A DNA stretch of 64,000 bases from Chitinophaga agrisoli. GTDB lineage: Bacteria; Bacteroidota; Bacteroidia; Chitinophagales; Chitinophagaceae. Numbering within the stretch: position 1 is the stretch's first letter; each line of letters begins with the position of its first letter. The position numbers and the translations under genes are program-made. Location of the stretch: NCBI RefSeq assembly GCF_008386695.1, contig NZ_VUOC01000001.1:220345-284344 (forward strand), written 5' to 3'. This document shows positions 33,274 to 43,171 of the stretch, piece by piece. Under the pieces are notes generated by a model. That model was not told where the DNA came from. It saw only the letters and a list, made by a program, of their open reading frames with translations, and made no database searches.

Positions 33274-36200
33274 ATGAGTCTTCCATCCATATCCCTCAAG
33301 CGGCCGGTGTTCGCTATTGTGATGAACATCATCATTGTGATCTTTGGAGTAGTAGGGTTTTCTTTCCTGGGGGTTAGGGACTTTCCTGCCATCGATCCGC
33401 CTATAGTGAACGTGCGGACCTCTTATGCGGGGGCCAATTCAGACATCATTGAAACACAGATCACGGAACCGCTGGAAAAATCCATTAACGGGATTGCCGG
33501 TATTAAAAATATCTCCAGCAGCAGCAGCCAGGGTTCCAGCAATATTACCGTAGAGTTTGAGCTGAATATAGACCTGGAAGCTGCTACCAACGACGTACGC
33601 GATAAAGTATCCCAGGCGCAGCGTAACCTGCCGCCAGACCTGGACGCGCCCCCCGTTGTATCTAAAGAAGACGCCAACTCCGACTATATCATCTCCATGA
33701 CGGTGCAAAGCAGCACCCGCAACCAGCTGGAGATCACAGAATATGCCAATAACGTGCTACTGGAAAGGCTGCAGACCATCCCGGGCGTAAGCTCCATCCG
33801 TATATTAGGTGAGAAGAAGTACGCCATGCGGATCTGGATGGACCCCGCCAAACTCTCCGCCTACAGCCTTACCCCTTCTGATGTGCAGGATGCCCTGCTG
33901 CGGGAGAACGTAGAGCTGCCTTCCGGTAAAATAACCGGTAACGCCACAGAGCTCACCGTACGCACCTTTGGCCGCCTGGATACAGAAGAGGAGTTTGATG
34001 ACCTTATTATTAAGAACGTAAACGGTAATGTTATTCACCTGCGCGATATTGGTCAGGCTATACTGGGCCCGGAGAACGAGGAAACAGTGCTCAAGGAATC
34101 CGGCGTGCCGCAGATAGCCCTGGGCCTCATCCCCCAACCCGGCTCCAACTACGTAGCCATTGCCAATGAGTTTAACAGGCGTTATGAGGCAATGAAAAAA
34201 GATATCCCGCCGGACTACACCACTAACATTGCCATTGATAACACCCGTTTCATCAAGAAGTCTATTGAAGAAGTACAGGAAACCCTGATAGTGGCTTTGA
34301 TACTGGTGATACTGATCGTATACCTGTTCTTCCGCGACTGGCTCATGGCCTTCCGCCCGTTGATAGATATACCGGTATCATTGATAGGCGCCTTCTTTAT
34401 CATGTACATCTGCGGGTTCACCATTAATATATTAACACTGCTGGCAATTGTACTGGCTACCGGTCTGGTGGTGGATGATGGTATTGTGGTAACGGAAAAC
34501 ATCTATAAGAAGATAGAGGCGGGTATGCCCCGTATGCGCGCCGCCAAGGAAGGCTCTGAAGAGATCTTCTTTGCGGTGATCGCCACCTCCATTACCCTGG
34601 CCTTTGTGTTCCTGCCTATCATCTTCCTGCAAGGTTTTGTGGGACAGCTGTTCCGCGAGTTCGGGATCGTAGTGGCCGGCGCCGTGTTGATCTCCGCCTT
34701 TGTATCCCTTACTTTAACACCCGTACTGAACGTTAAACTGGGCCGTAAAACACATACCCACTCCTGGTTCTATACCAAAACAGAGCCTTTTTTCCAGTGG
34801 ATGGAAAACGGGTATAAACGTTCCCTGCAGGGATTCATGCGCACCCGCTGGGTAGCCACCATTATAGTACTGGCCTGTCTGGGCCTTATCTATATCCTTT
34901 TCAAAACGCTGAAAACAGAGCTGGCGCCGCTGGAAGACCGTAGCCAGATACGCCTGTCCGTTACAGCGCCGGAAGGCACCGCCTATGATTATATGGATGA
35001 TTATGTGGACAGGCTCAGCCAGTTCATGATGGATTCCATACCGGAAAGAAAAGTGATCTACACCGTTACCTCTCCCGGCTTTGGCGGTTCCGGAGCGGCC
35101 AACAGCGCCTTTGGCAACATTGTGCTCACAGAACCGCATGACCGTAAGCGCTCCCAGAAGGATATTGTGAACATGATCAATAAGAACATGTACAAATTTC
35201 CGGAGGGACGGGTATTTGCGCTGGAGCAACAAACCATACAGGTAGGCCGCCGTGGCGGTTTGCCGGTATCCTTTGTATTACAGCACATCAACTTTGATTC
35301 GCTGGCAAAAGTGCTTCCCCGCTTCCTGGAAGAAGCGGATGATAATCCCACCTTCCAGGCAATAGACGTAGACCTGAAGTTCAACAAACCGGAACTGCGC
35401 ATACAGATCAATCGTGAAAAGGCCAGCGAGCTGGGTGTTTCCGTAGAAGATATCTCTCAAACGCTGCAGCTGGCGCTCAGTAACCTCCGCTATGGTTATT
35501 TTATCCGTAACGGTAAACAATACCAGGTAATGGGTCAGGTATTCCGCGGTGACCGTGATGATCCGGCGGATCTGCAGAACATCTACGTACGTAACAACCG
35601 TAATGAAGCTATACAGCTGGATAACCTGGTAAGCATCCATGAAGAGACCAGCCCGCCGGTGATCTATCACTTTAACAGGTATAAATCCGCCACCGTTTCC
35701 GCCAGCTTAGCGCCCGGTAAAACAGTAGGCGACGGTATAAAAGCCATGTACGATATCTTCGATAAGCTGAAGAAAGAAGGCGTGATCAGCGAGTCATTCA
35801 ATACCGCGCTGTCCGGCACTTCCCGCGACTTTGCAGAAAGCGGCTCCAATACCATGTTTGCATTGATACTGGCGCTGGTGCTCATTTACCTGGTACTGGC
35901 CGCACAGTTCGAAAGCTGGGTGGATCCGCTGATCATTATGATCACGGTACCGCTGGCATTTGCAGGCGCCCTGCTGTCATTATGGTTATTTGACCAGACC
36001 TGGAACATCTTCTCGCAGATCGGCGTTATCATGCTTATCGGCCTGGTGACCAAAAACGGTATCCTCATCGTGGAATTCGCCAACCATATGCGGGATGGCG
36101 GCCTGGTAAAGAAGCGCGCGGTGATCGAAGCGGCCACCATGCGTTTGCGGCCTATCCTTATGACCAGCCTGGCCATGGCCTTAGGCGCATTGCCCATTGC

Positions 36201-36411
36201 CATGTCACTGGGCGCCGCGGCTACCAGCCGTATCCCATTAGGTATTGTAATAGTAGGAGGCATTATATTTTCACTGATACTAACCCTGTTCGTTATTCCG
36301 GCCATGTACAGCTACCTCTCCCGCAGGAAGCCTAACAGCGAATATGAAGCAGCCATGCAGGAAGAAGAACAGGAAGCCATTACAAAGGATGCAGCGGCTG
36401 CACATGCATGA
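33274..36411 (+). CDS. RND efflux pump inner-membrane transporter (HAE1 type)
   Basis: 1045 residues from ATG 33274 (a TTG six bases upstream is less likely). Two repeats of six transmembrane segments with large periplasmic loops; the proton-relay Asp pair is in ILVVDDGIVVTENIYK-type helix 4 (LAIVLATGLVVDDGI), and the second repeat contains KNGILIVEFANHMRDG. Length and motifs match HAE1 (AcrB/MexB) pumps. Middle gene of the operon adaptor-pump-channel. Confidence 0.95.
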   Translation: MSLPSISLKRPVFAIVMNIIIVIFGVVGFSFLGVRDFPAIDPPIVNVRTSYAGANSDIIETQITEPLEKSINGIAGIKNISSSSSQGSSNITVEFELNIDLEAATNDVRDKVSQAQRNLPPDLDAPPVVSKEDANSDYIISMTVQSSTRNQLEITEYANNVLLERLQTIPGVSSIRILGEKKYAMRIWMDPAKLSAYSLTPSDVQDALLRENVELPSGKITGNATELTVRTFGRLDTEEEFDDLIIKNVNGNVIHLRDIGQAILGPENEETVLKESGVPQIALGLIPQPGSNYVAIANEFNRRYEAMKKDIPPDYTTNIAIDNTRFIKKSIEEVQETLIVALILVILIVYLFFRDWLMAFRPLIDIPVSLIGAFFIMYICGFTINILTLLAIVLATGLVVDDGIVVTENIYKKIEAGMPRMRAAKEGSEEIFFAVIATSITLAFVFLPIIFLQGFVGQLFREFGIVVAGAVLISAFVSLTLTPVLNVKLGRKTHTHSWFYTKTEPFFQWMENGYKRSLQGFMRTRWVATIIVLACLGLIYILFKTLKTELAPLEDRSQIRLSVTAPEGTAYDYMDDYVDRLSQFMMDSIPERKVIYTVTSPGFGGSGAANSAFGNIVLTEPHDRKRSQKDIVNMINKNMYKFPEGRVFALEQQTIQVGRRGGLPVSFVLQHINFDSLAKVLPRFLEEADDNPTFQAIDVDLKFNKPELRIQINREKASELGVSVEDISQTLQLALSNLRYGYFIRNGKQYQVMGQVFRGDRDDPADLQNIYVRNNRNEAIQLDNLVSIHEETSPPVIYHFNRYKSATVSASLAPGKTVGDGIKAMYDIFDKLKKEGVISESFNTALSGTSRDFAESGSNTMFALILALVLIYLVLAAQFESWVDPLIIMITVPLAFAGALLSLWLFDQTWNIFSQIGVIMLIGLVTKNGILIVEFANHMRDGGLVKKRAVIEAATMRLRPILMTSLAMALGALPIAMSLGAAATSRIPLGIVIVGGIIFSLILTLFVIPAMYSYLSRRKPNSEYEAAMQEEEQEAITKDAAAAHA

Positions 36412-36434
36412 CGCTTTAATCCAAAGACTTTAAG

Positions 36435-37751
36435 ATGAGATCAACAATTATATTTTTCACCTTATTACTGCTGGTCCTGGAAGGGAGATCACAGCAGGTA
36501 TTAACGCTTGACCAGGCTATAGACCTGGCGCTGAAGAATAACTATAATATAAGGCTGGCCCGTAATGACGCCGATGTGTTCGCGAATGATTATGCCTATG
36601 CTAATTTTGCTTTTGCGCCCCGTGTAAATGCCACCGCAGGCAGGACCTGGAGCCAGACCCGTACCAAGCAGGAATTTGCCAATGGCAGCAAACGTGATAC
36701 CAGCGGCATTAAAAGTAATAACTACACCGGCAACGTTAGCCTGAACTGGACGCTGTTTGACGGTCTCAAGATGTTCGCTACCCGCCAGCGCCTGGAAAGC
36801 CTGCGCGACCTGGGCGAGCTGACCCTGAAGGACCAGATCATCAATACCGTGGCAGACATTGTTAACAGCTACTATGATATTGTACAGCAAAAACAACAGC
36901 TGCGCAATTTATCTGAACAGATGTCCATTTCAGAAGAGCGGGTAAAACTCTCTGATGCCAAGTTCCAGACAGGGCTGGGGCCTAAAACGGATCTGCTGCA
37001 ATCCCGGGTGGATTTTAACGCCCAAAAAGCCGCCTACCTGCGCCAGCAAACCGTGATCGCACAGACCAAAGCTTCGCTGAACCAGCTGATGGCAGTAGCC
37101 GTAGCCAATACTACCTACGAGGTACAGGACTCCATACCCATTAACCTGGAACTGTCTTATGGCAACCTGCAGCAAGAGATCATGCGTAATAATGCCCGGT
37201 TAAAGATAGCCCAGCAGAACGTAGAGATCTCCCGCCTGCAGTTAAAAGAGGCAAAAGCGGACTATTACCCGGTGCTCTCTTTTAACTCCGCCTATAACTA
37301 TAGCCGCGTAAATTCCAATGCGGCCACCAACTCCTTTAGCCCGGTGTTTAACCAGAATGGGGTGATCAATTATGGCCTTACCGCCAACATCCCCATCTTT
37401 AACGGCCTTAACGTAAGACGGCAGGTAAAGAATGCAAAGCTGAATGTAGAATATCAGCAGCTATGGCTGGATAATGCGCAAACGCAGGTAAGCCTTAGCA
37501 TAGACTCTACTTTCAAGAACTATGAATACTATAAAATGTCCGTAACCCTGGAAGAAGAGAACATAGGCCTGGCCCGTGAAAATGCCATGGTAGCGCTGGA
37601 GCGTTTCCGGCAGGGCGTGTCTACTACGCTGGAAGTAAAGCTGGCCCAGCAAAGCCTGCAGGATGCCTTTAACCGGTTGATCTTAGCCCGGTATAATACC
37701 AAGCTGGCAGAAACAGAGTTGTTAAGGTTGAAAGGAGAGCTTGTGCAGTAA
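36435..37751 (+). CDS. TolC-family outer-membrane channel
   Basis: 438 residues. Signal peptide (IIFFTLLLLVLEGRSQ), then the two-repeat alpha-barrel pattern: LTLDQAIDLALKNNYNIRLA in repeat 1 and KLQQEIMRNNARLKIAQQN-like pattern in repeat 2, with SLDSTFKNYEYYKMSVT and ARYNTKLAETELLRLKG at the end. It forms the outer-membrane exit for the RND pump whose genes precede it. The stop is followed directly by octad repeats and a terminator. Confidence 0.93.
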   Translation: MRSTIIFFTLLLLVLEGRSQQVLTLDQAIDLALKNNYNIRLARNDADVFANDYAYANFAFAPRVNATAGRTWSQTRTKQEFANGSKRDTSGIKSNNYTGNVSLNWTLFDGLKMFATRQRLESLRDLGELTLKDQIINTVADIVNSYYDIVQQKQQLRNLSEQMSISEERVKLSDAKFQTGLGPKTDLLQSRVDFNAQKAAYLRQQTVIAQTKASLNQLMAVAVANTTYEVQDSIPINLELSYGNLQQEIMRNNARLKIAQQNVEISRLQLKEAKADYYPVLSFNSAYNYSRVNSNAATNSFSPVFNQNGVINYGLTANIPIFNGLNVRRQVKNAKLNVEYQQLWLDNAQTQVSLSIDSTFKNYEYYKMSVTLEEENIGLARENAMVALERFRQGVSTTLEVKLAQQSLQDAFNRLILARYNTKLAETELLRLKGELVQ

Positions 37752-37777
37752 TGTGCTGATATGCTAATGTGCTAATG
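37751..37777 (+). repeat. 8-bp-period repeat, left arm, directly after tolC stop
   Basis: GTGCTGAT, ATGCTAAT, GTGCTAAT in tandem (8-bp period, word class RTGCWRAT). The first 24 bases are exactly complementary to 37938-37961. It begins inside the stop codon of the TolC-family gene. Confidence 0.75.
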
Positions 37778-37866
37778 GGAATGCAGCGGAAGGGAGAAGT
37801 AATGGGAGGACAGGTGAGGTTGATGTGGGAGATGAGTGAATGAGCTAATATATAAACTGATTAAAT

Positions 37867-37903
37867 AAAAAAGCGTTCTGGCCCTAAACCACAACGCTTT
37901 TTT
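37867..37903. terminator. Bidirectional terminator between the TolC and CarboxypepD genes
   Basis: An 11-bp stem (37867-37877 AAAAAAGCGTT with 37893-37903) with a 15-nt loop and A/T runs on both sides separates the two convergent genes. Confidence 0.9.
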
Positions 37904-37934
37904 ATTGATATAATAAGATCCGGTATACTGCATT

Positions 37935-37971
37935 CACTAGCACATTAGCATATCAGCACATTAGCACATTA
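37935..37971 (-). repeat. 8-bp-period repeat, right arm
   Basis: Second arm of the octad inverted repeat; 37938-37961 is a perfect 24-bp complement of 37751-37774. It reaches into the last bases of the convergent CarboxypepD gene. Confidence 0.75.
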
Positions 37972-38718
37972 TTTCCCCGCCGCCGCCTTATCCTGCTGAT
38001 ACGTTTGAAAACTCTGCTTTATATACAGCATCAGGTCATAATCCGTAGCATTCTGCAAAAACTGGTACCCCGGGCGGTAATGCAGCATAAAGGAGTCCAG
38101 TTCCGGGCTTTCCAGCTTCGTCATCCTCCCTACCAGCTCCGCGGAATACCGGTAATCGATATAATTCTCCTTTTCCCAATAATCCAGCTGTTCATGAAAA
38201 TGTTCCTTACGCTTACGGGCTTTACTAGGCACCAGGTAAGAAAGCGCGGTGACCGGGTTGGCCGGCAGCGTCTTGAGCACATCCAGGGCGCCGGGTTTCT
38301 TATAATTAAAGTATTTTCCGTATTCTTCGCGGTTAGCCAGGGAGTCCAGGTGATAATTGCGTCCTTTCACATTCACCTCCTGCAACCCAAAAATGCGTTT
38401 AGGCAGGTAAATATTAAAAGAAGTCGTTTCCACCGGGGTAACGATCTCCTTTTTATAATAACTTAACATGGAAAACTCGATGGTATCTCCGGGCGCAGCC
38501 TCAATATAGAAGCGGCCGCTTTCGCTGGTGATGGTACCTGCCTGGGTCCTTTTATTGATAATCGTGGCAGCCGGAAGGCCGGTTTTGGTGTCCGCATCCA
38601 CTACCATACCGGTCAGTTTCACCTGCCCCCATGCCGGTTGAAGGCCTGCCAGTAGTAACAGGAATAGTGGTAAAATTGCTCCAATCGACAGCCATTGTCT
38701 ATTTTTAGGAATAGGCAT
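37969..38718 (-). CDS. Exported carboxypeptidase-regulatory-like domain protein
   Basis: 249 residues from ATG 38718; a longer frame upstream encodes no recognisable domain. Signal peptide (LSIGAILPLFLLLLAGLQPAWG). Residues 30-110 form a CarboxypepD_reg-like (CNA-B-type) domain (KLTGMVVDADTKTGLPAATI, GRFYIEAAPGDTIEFSMLSY). The C-terminal half is a distinct charged alpha-helical region with no recognised fold. Such domains occur at the N-terminus of SusC; here it stands alone, perhaps anchoring to the cell surface. Role unknown. Confidence 0.8.
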   Translation of the reverse strand: MPIPKNRQWLSIGAILPLFLLLLAGLQPAWGQVKLTGMVVDADTKTGLPAATIINKRTQAGTITSESGRFYIEAAPGDTIEFSMLSYYKKEIVTPVETTSFNIYLPKRIFGLQEVNVKGRNYHLDSLANREEYGKYFNYKKPGALDVLKTLPANPVTALSYLVPSKARKRKEHFHEQLDYWEKENYIDYRYSAELVGRMTKLESPELDSFMLHYRPGYQFLQNATDYDLMLYIKQSFQTYQQDKAAAGK

Positions 38719-39067
38719 TGACAAATATAATTCCTCCCCCGTAAATGAAAAGTTAAAAAATAGTTTAATGCGGTTGTCCACACATTGCTGACATAGTCCC
38801 CAAATCTTTATGGTGGCGGAAAGCAGCCTCTGGAATTTTTTTATCTTTATGCACAATATTCTCATCTTATGCCTTTAAGCGTACAAATCGCCGCTCAACG
38901 CTACCAGTGCGTACCTCGCTCCAATGGAGCCCGCCTGTATCCGGCCCCTTCTCCGGGCATATACCTCAAAAAGCCCCACTGGCCCGATGTTTGTTTTAAC
39001 CTGCCTAGCGGGCATTGGCAAATCGCCTGGAACACAATACTGTACTTGGATTTATCAGATTTTTAGT
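38719..39067. other. Intergenic region, 349 bp
   Basis: No gene is supported. It contains on the right a sequence that shares GATGTTTGTTTTAAC (38986-39000) and an upstream CCGGCCCC word with a second intergenic region at 50633-50689. A TATATTTG box at 38729-38722 lies only 4 bp upstream of the minus-strand start codon. Confidence 0.45.
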
Positions 39068-39511
39068 ATGGAGAATTTTCGTTTAATCGAGTACGGTAGT
39101 TGTGATTACCAGGAAATGATTGCACTGCGCGATGCTATTTTGCGGAAGCCGTTGGGGCTCACGTTTACGCAAGCCTATCTGCAACAGGAAATAAATGACT
39201 TGTTGATAGGCTGCTTTACAATGGAGGGTGAAAATGAAAAGCTAATAGGCTGCTGTGTGCTGACTCCGGTGGATGAGGCAACAGTACAGCTACGGCAGAT
39301 GGCGGTAGATCAGACATTCCAGGGCAAGGGGATTGGACGCAGCATTATCGCCTTCGCAGAGCAACAGGCCGTTAGTAACGGTTTTACAGACCTAATGATG
39401 CATGCACGCAAAACAGCTGCAGGCTTCTATGAAAAGTTGGGGTACAAAATTCATGGGGATGAATTTACGGAGGTGGGCATTGCGCACTACGAAATGAAGA
39501 AAAAACTGTAA
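39068..39511 (+). CDS. GNAT-family N-acetyltransferase
   Basis: 147 residues from ATG 39068; the upstream extension (from 38924) has no family support. The acetyl-CoA-binding signature QRQMAVDQTFQGKGIGRSII (R-x-x-G-x-G/A type) lies at about 79-97, followed by HARKTAAGFYEKLGYK. The N-terminal part gives the substrate site. The usual targets of GNAT enzymes are amines, antibiotics or ribosomal proteins; this member cannot be narrowed further. It has no operon partners. Confidence 0.85.
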   Translation: MENFRLIEYGSCDYQEMIALRDAILRKPLGLTFTQAYLQQEINDLLIGCFTMEGENEKLIGCCVLTPVDEATVQLRQMAVDQTFQGKGIGRSIIAFAEQQAVSNGFTDLMMHARKTAAGFYEKLGYKIHGDEFTEVGIAHYEMKKKL

Positions 39512-39604
39512 CTGTAGCCACTTTAGCAGGCTGCCCGGCAAATATGAAAACGGTGATTACTCACTGTTTTTACACTACGGTGTAATCAAAAATCTCTCAT
39601 ATAT

Positions 39605-42600
39605 ATGAAAAGCCATGTACTCGCCGGGTTAGGGCTGTGCTGTCTTTTTTATTGTACGACCGGCAGAGCGCAACAGGACACCAGTGCGCCTGTACGAAAG
39701 GACACTACAGTACAGAAAGATACTACTCCCGTAAAAAAAGACACATCATCATCGGTTATTCTTCCTTCAAATAATGCTGGCGCGCGTAAGGATACTACGC
39801 CGCGTACAGACACAACACCTAAATCAGCAGCAGACACTGCCGGCAAAACAGCGGCAGATACTACTAGGCCGGCAGCTGACACAACCAGGAAAGCGACTGC
39901 AGACACCACTAAAAAGCCCGCACAGGATACGGCCCTTATCTTACCGCCGGATTCCAATACCGTTAAACAGGAGCTTACCAGGTTCACCTTGACCGGCGTT
40001 GTGCAGGATACTACACAAACGCCTATTCCTGGCGCTAAAGTGCTGAATAAAAATACCGGCGAAGCGGTGGCCTCTGATCCCACCGGTAAGTTCTCCCTTA
40101 AAGCCGGCACTAACGACGTAATCGTTGTCAGCGCCGTTTCCTACGGAGAGCAATCCATTCCGGTAAAAGACCGTAAGCCCTTATCAGTAGCGCTTACAGC
40201 GGCATCGACCGGTCAGAAAACACTATCAGAAGTGGTGGTAACTGCCCTGGGTATCCGCAAGAACTCCCGCGCTGTTGGTTATGCCATTACAGAAGTAGGC
40301 GGTAATGCGGTACAGGAAGCCAAAGAAGTGAACTTTGTAAATGCCCTGAGCGGTAAGGTGCCTGGCCTCCAGGTGAATACCAATACCGGTTCTATGGGCG
40401 GTTCTTCCAAGATCACCATCCGCGGTAATAAATCCATACTGGGTAATAATAATGCCTTCATCGTAGTAGATGGCGTGCCCATCCTCAACGATGTATTGAA
40501 TGACCCCGGCCAGCAAAATGGCGGCGGCGGTTATGATTACGGCAGCCCTATCCAGGACATCAACCCGGAAGATATAGAGAATATATCTGTGCTTAAAGGC
40601 GCCTCCGCAACCGCGCTTTACGGCAGCCGCGGCTCCAACGGCGTAATGCTGATCACCACTAAGAAAAAAGCAGATACTGATAAAGGCCTGGGTATCACCT
40701 ACAGCCTTAATGCGCAGGTAGACCAGGTATATGTACTGCCTCACTACCAGAATCAATATGGCGGCGGTTACACCGGCTTCGATACCTTGTATTACAATCA
40801 GCATCCGGATGCGTTCCTGAATGAGCAGGCCGCAACATATGATGACAATAATGGTAAAGGCCGCTATGACCTGATGCCGCAGTATTATGCGGATGAATCC
40901 TGGGGCCCCCGCCTGGATGGCAGGCAGGTACGCCCTTACTGGTCATGGGATAAGGGTAAAGGCAATCCCAATTTTGGCAAAACTGCCGCCTGGGCGCCGC
41001 AACCCAATAACGTAAGAGACTTCTATAAAACAGGTACTACGCTCACCAATAATATTGCAGTGGGCGGCTCTAACGATAAAGGTTCTTTCCGGATGTCATA
41101 TGGTAATACAAGACAGAATTTTGTATTGGATAATGCTTCACTGAACCGCAATAACCTTTCTTTTAACGGTAACTACCAGCTGGCTAAGAACCTGAATGCG
41201 GTAGCTTCTGTGAACTATACCATACTGGACGCCAAAGGCCGTCCCGGTACAGGTTTTACAGGTCCCAACCCAACCCTGCAGTTCACCATGTTCGGGCAGC
41301 GTTCACTGGATATGAATATGGCCAGGAACTATGCCTTCCCGGATGGTTCACAGATCACCTGGAACCGCAAAAGCTGGGACGATCCTACCGTTAACTTCAG
41401 CAACGGCCCTTACTGGAACCGGTATATGGACTATGAAACAGACTCCCGCAACAGGCTGTTCGGCTACGGTGGCCTTGATTACACCGTAACAAAATGGCTT
41501 ACTTTAAGCGGCCGGGTGTTCATGGATCAGTATAACATGCTGAATGAAGAAAGGGCCTCCCAACAACCTAATGTAACAGGTTCTTACATCAAACGCCTGC
41601 GCGATTCCCGCGAAATGAACTACCAGGTAACCGCAGATATCAATAAAGACTTTGGCGATTTCACACTGGACGCTACCATAGGTGGTAACATCCTGCACCG
41701 CCAGTGGACCGTAACCGGTGGCTCCAGCGTTGGCGGTTTGGCAATACCCGGTGTATACAACCTCCTGAATTCCGTGCAGCCGGCAATACCCATAGATCAG
41801 TTCTACGAAAAACAGATCAACTCTGCTTTTGCTACTGCTACCCTGGGATATAAGAACTTCCTGTTCCTGGACCTTACCGGCCGTAGCGACTGGAGCTCCA
41901 CCATTAATGTGGAGAACAATCCTTACTTCTATCCTTCTGCTTCCCTTTCATTCGTATTCTCTGACCTGCTGAAATGGAAATGGATGAACTTTGGTAAGAT
42001 CCGTGGTGGCATTGCTGCCGTGGGTAGCGATACGGATCCTTACCAGGTATATGACGCGTTTGCATTCATACCGCCATTTGGCGCCAACCCTGCTACCCAG
42101 TTCCTGGGGCAGAAGAATAACCTGCTGCTGAAACCGGAACGTACCAATGAGTATGAAGTAGGTACAGAACTGAAGTTCCTGGATAGCCGTATTGGATTTG
42201 ATGTAACCTACTACAACCGTAAAACCAAAAACCAGATCATTACCATGCCGGTACCTACTGCCACCGGGTTCTCTACCGTAGTAGTGAATGGCGGCAGCGT
42301 ACAGAACAAGGGTATGGAAATAGGGGTAAACCTTAACCCCATCCGGCTCAAAGGAGGTTTCCGCTGGGATATCAACGGTAACATCTCCTTTAACCGTAAC
42401 AAGCTGCTGAATATGGACATTGAGCAGTACAACACCACCCTCACCCAGCTTACGCTGGCCACTGACCGCCGTACCGGTAAAGTATCTGTAGCCGCTGTTG
42501 TAGGCAGCTCACTGGGTACGATCATGGGTACTGATTATGTGTATGACCAGGCCACCGGCCAACGGAAAGTGGATGCGAATGGCTTTTACCAGGTATCTGC

Positions 42601-43153
42601 TATAAAAGAGATCGGTAATGTAAACCCGGACTTTATTGGCGGCGTTACAAATACCTTCTCCTTTAAAGGTATCTATCTGTCTGCCCTGGTTGACTTCCAG
42701 CAGGGTGGCGACTTCTTCTCCTACACCAACCTGTATGGTAAAAAATCCGGTTTACTGGATGTAACTGCTGCAAATGGTATACGCGAGAATGGCTTTGTAA
42801 ACCCGGGCGTAACGGACGATGGTAAGGAAAACACCAAAGTGGTGCCCGCCAGAGATCACTTTAACCTGGATTACGGTAACGTGATCAGCAAAGCGGATCT
42901 TTATGACGCCAGCTACATATACCTGCGCGAACTAAAGCTGGGATATAATATTCCTGAATCCTGGTATAGAAGGATTGGCGCGCAGGCCGCCCGTATCTCT
43001 TTATACGGCCGTAACCTGTGGCTCATCCATGCCAATGCGCCAAACGTGGATCCGTCTAACATTACCAACTCAGCCTCCAATGTGCAGGGTATTGAAGGGG
43101 GTGCGCTGCCTTCGCTGCGCTCCTATGGTGTGAACCTGAATATTTCATTCTAA
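39605..43153 (+). CDS. SusC/RagA-type TonB-dependent transporter with Asp/Thr-rich N-terminus
   Basis: 1182 residues, about 190 longer than the first SusC protein here. After the signal peptide (AGLGLCCLFYCTTGRAQ) residues 25-115 are low-complexity: repeated KDTT, ADTT and PKSAADTA-type words rich in Lys, Asp, Thr and Ala. Then come the carboxypeptidase-like domain (about 127-200), a plug with SEVVVTALGIRKNSRA and GASATALYGSRGSNG, and the barrel. The extra segment may reach through the periplasm toward TonB or peptidoglycan (inference). Pairs with the SusD gene 18 bp downstream. Confidence 0.93.
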   Translation: MKSHVLAGLGLCCLFYCTTGRAQQDTSAPVRKDTTVQKDTTPVKKDTSSSVILPSNNAGARKDTTPRTDTTPKSAADTAGKTAADTTRPAADTTRKATADTTKKPAQDTALILPPDSNTVKQELTRFTLTGVVQDTTQTPIPGAKVLNKNTGEAVASDPTGKFSLKAGTNDVIVVSAVSYGEQSIPVKDRKPLSVALTAASTGQKTLSEVVVTALGIRKNSRAVGYAITEVGGNAVQEAKEVNFVNALSGKVPGLQVNTNTGSMGGSSKITIRGNKSILGNNNAFIVVDGVPILNDVLNDPGQQNGGGGYDYGSPIQDINPEDIENISVLKGASATALYGSRGSNGVMLITTKKKADTDKGLGITYSLNAQVDQVYVLPHYQNQYGGGYTGFDTLYYNQHPDAFLNEQAATYDDNNGKGRYDLMPQYYADESWGPRLDGRQVRPYWSWDKGKGNPNFGKTAAWAPQPNNVRDFYKTGTTLTNNIAVGGSNDKGSFRMSYGNTRQNFVLDNASLNRNNLSFNGNYQLAKNLNAVASVNYTILDAKGRPGTGFTGPNPTLQFTMFGQRSLDMNMARNYAFPDGSQITWNRKSWDDPTVNFSNGPYWNRYMDYETDSRNRLFGYGGLDYTVTKWLTLSGRVFMDQYNMLNEERASQQPNVTGSYIKRLRDSREMNYQVTADINKDFGDFTLDATIGGNILHRQWTVTGGSSVGGLAIPGVYNLLNSVQPAIPIDQFYEKQINSAFATATLGYKNFLFLDLTGRSDWSSTINVENNPYFYPSASLSFVFSDLLKWKWMNFGKIRGGIAAVGSDTDPYQVYDAFAFIPPFGANPATQFLGQKNNLLLKPERTNEYEVGTELKFLDSRIGFDVTYYNRKTKNQIITMPVPTATGFSTVVVNGGSVQNKGMEIGVNLNPIRLKGGFRWDINGNISFNRNKLLNMDIEQYNTTLTQLTLATDRRTGKVSVAAVVGSSLGTIMGTDYVYDQATGQRKVDANGFYQVSAIKEIGNVNPDFIGGVTNTFSFKGIYLSALVDFQQGGDFFSYTNLYGKKSGLLDVTAANGIRENGFVNPGVTDDGKENTKVVPARDHFNLDYGNVISKADLYDASYIYLRELKLGYNIPESWYRRIGAQAARISLYGRNLWLIHANAPNVDPSNITNSASNVQGIEGGALPSLRSYGVNLNISF

Positions 43154-43171
43154 ACCGCAAATTGAACGGAA

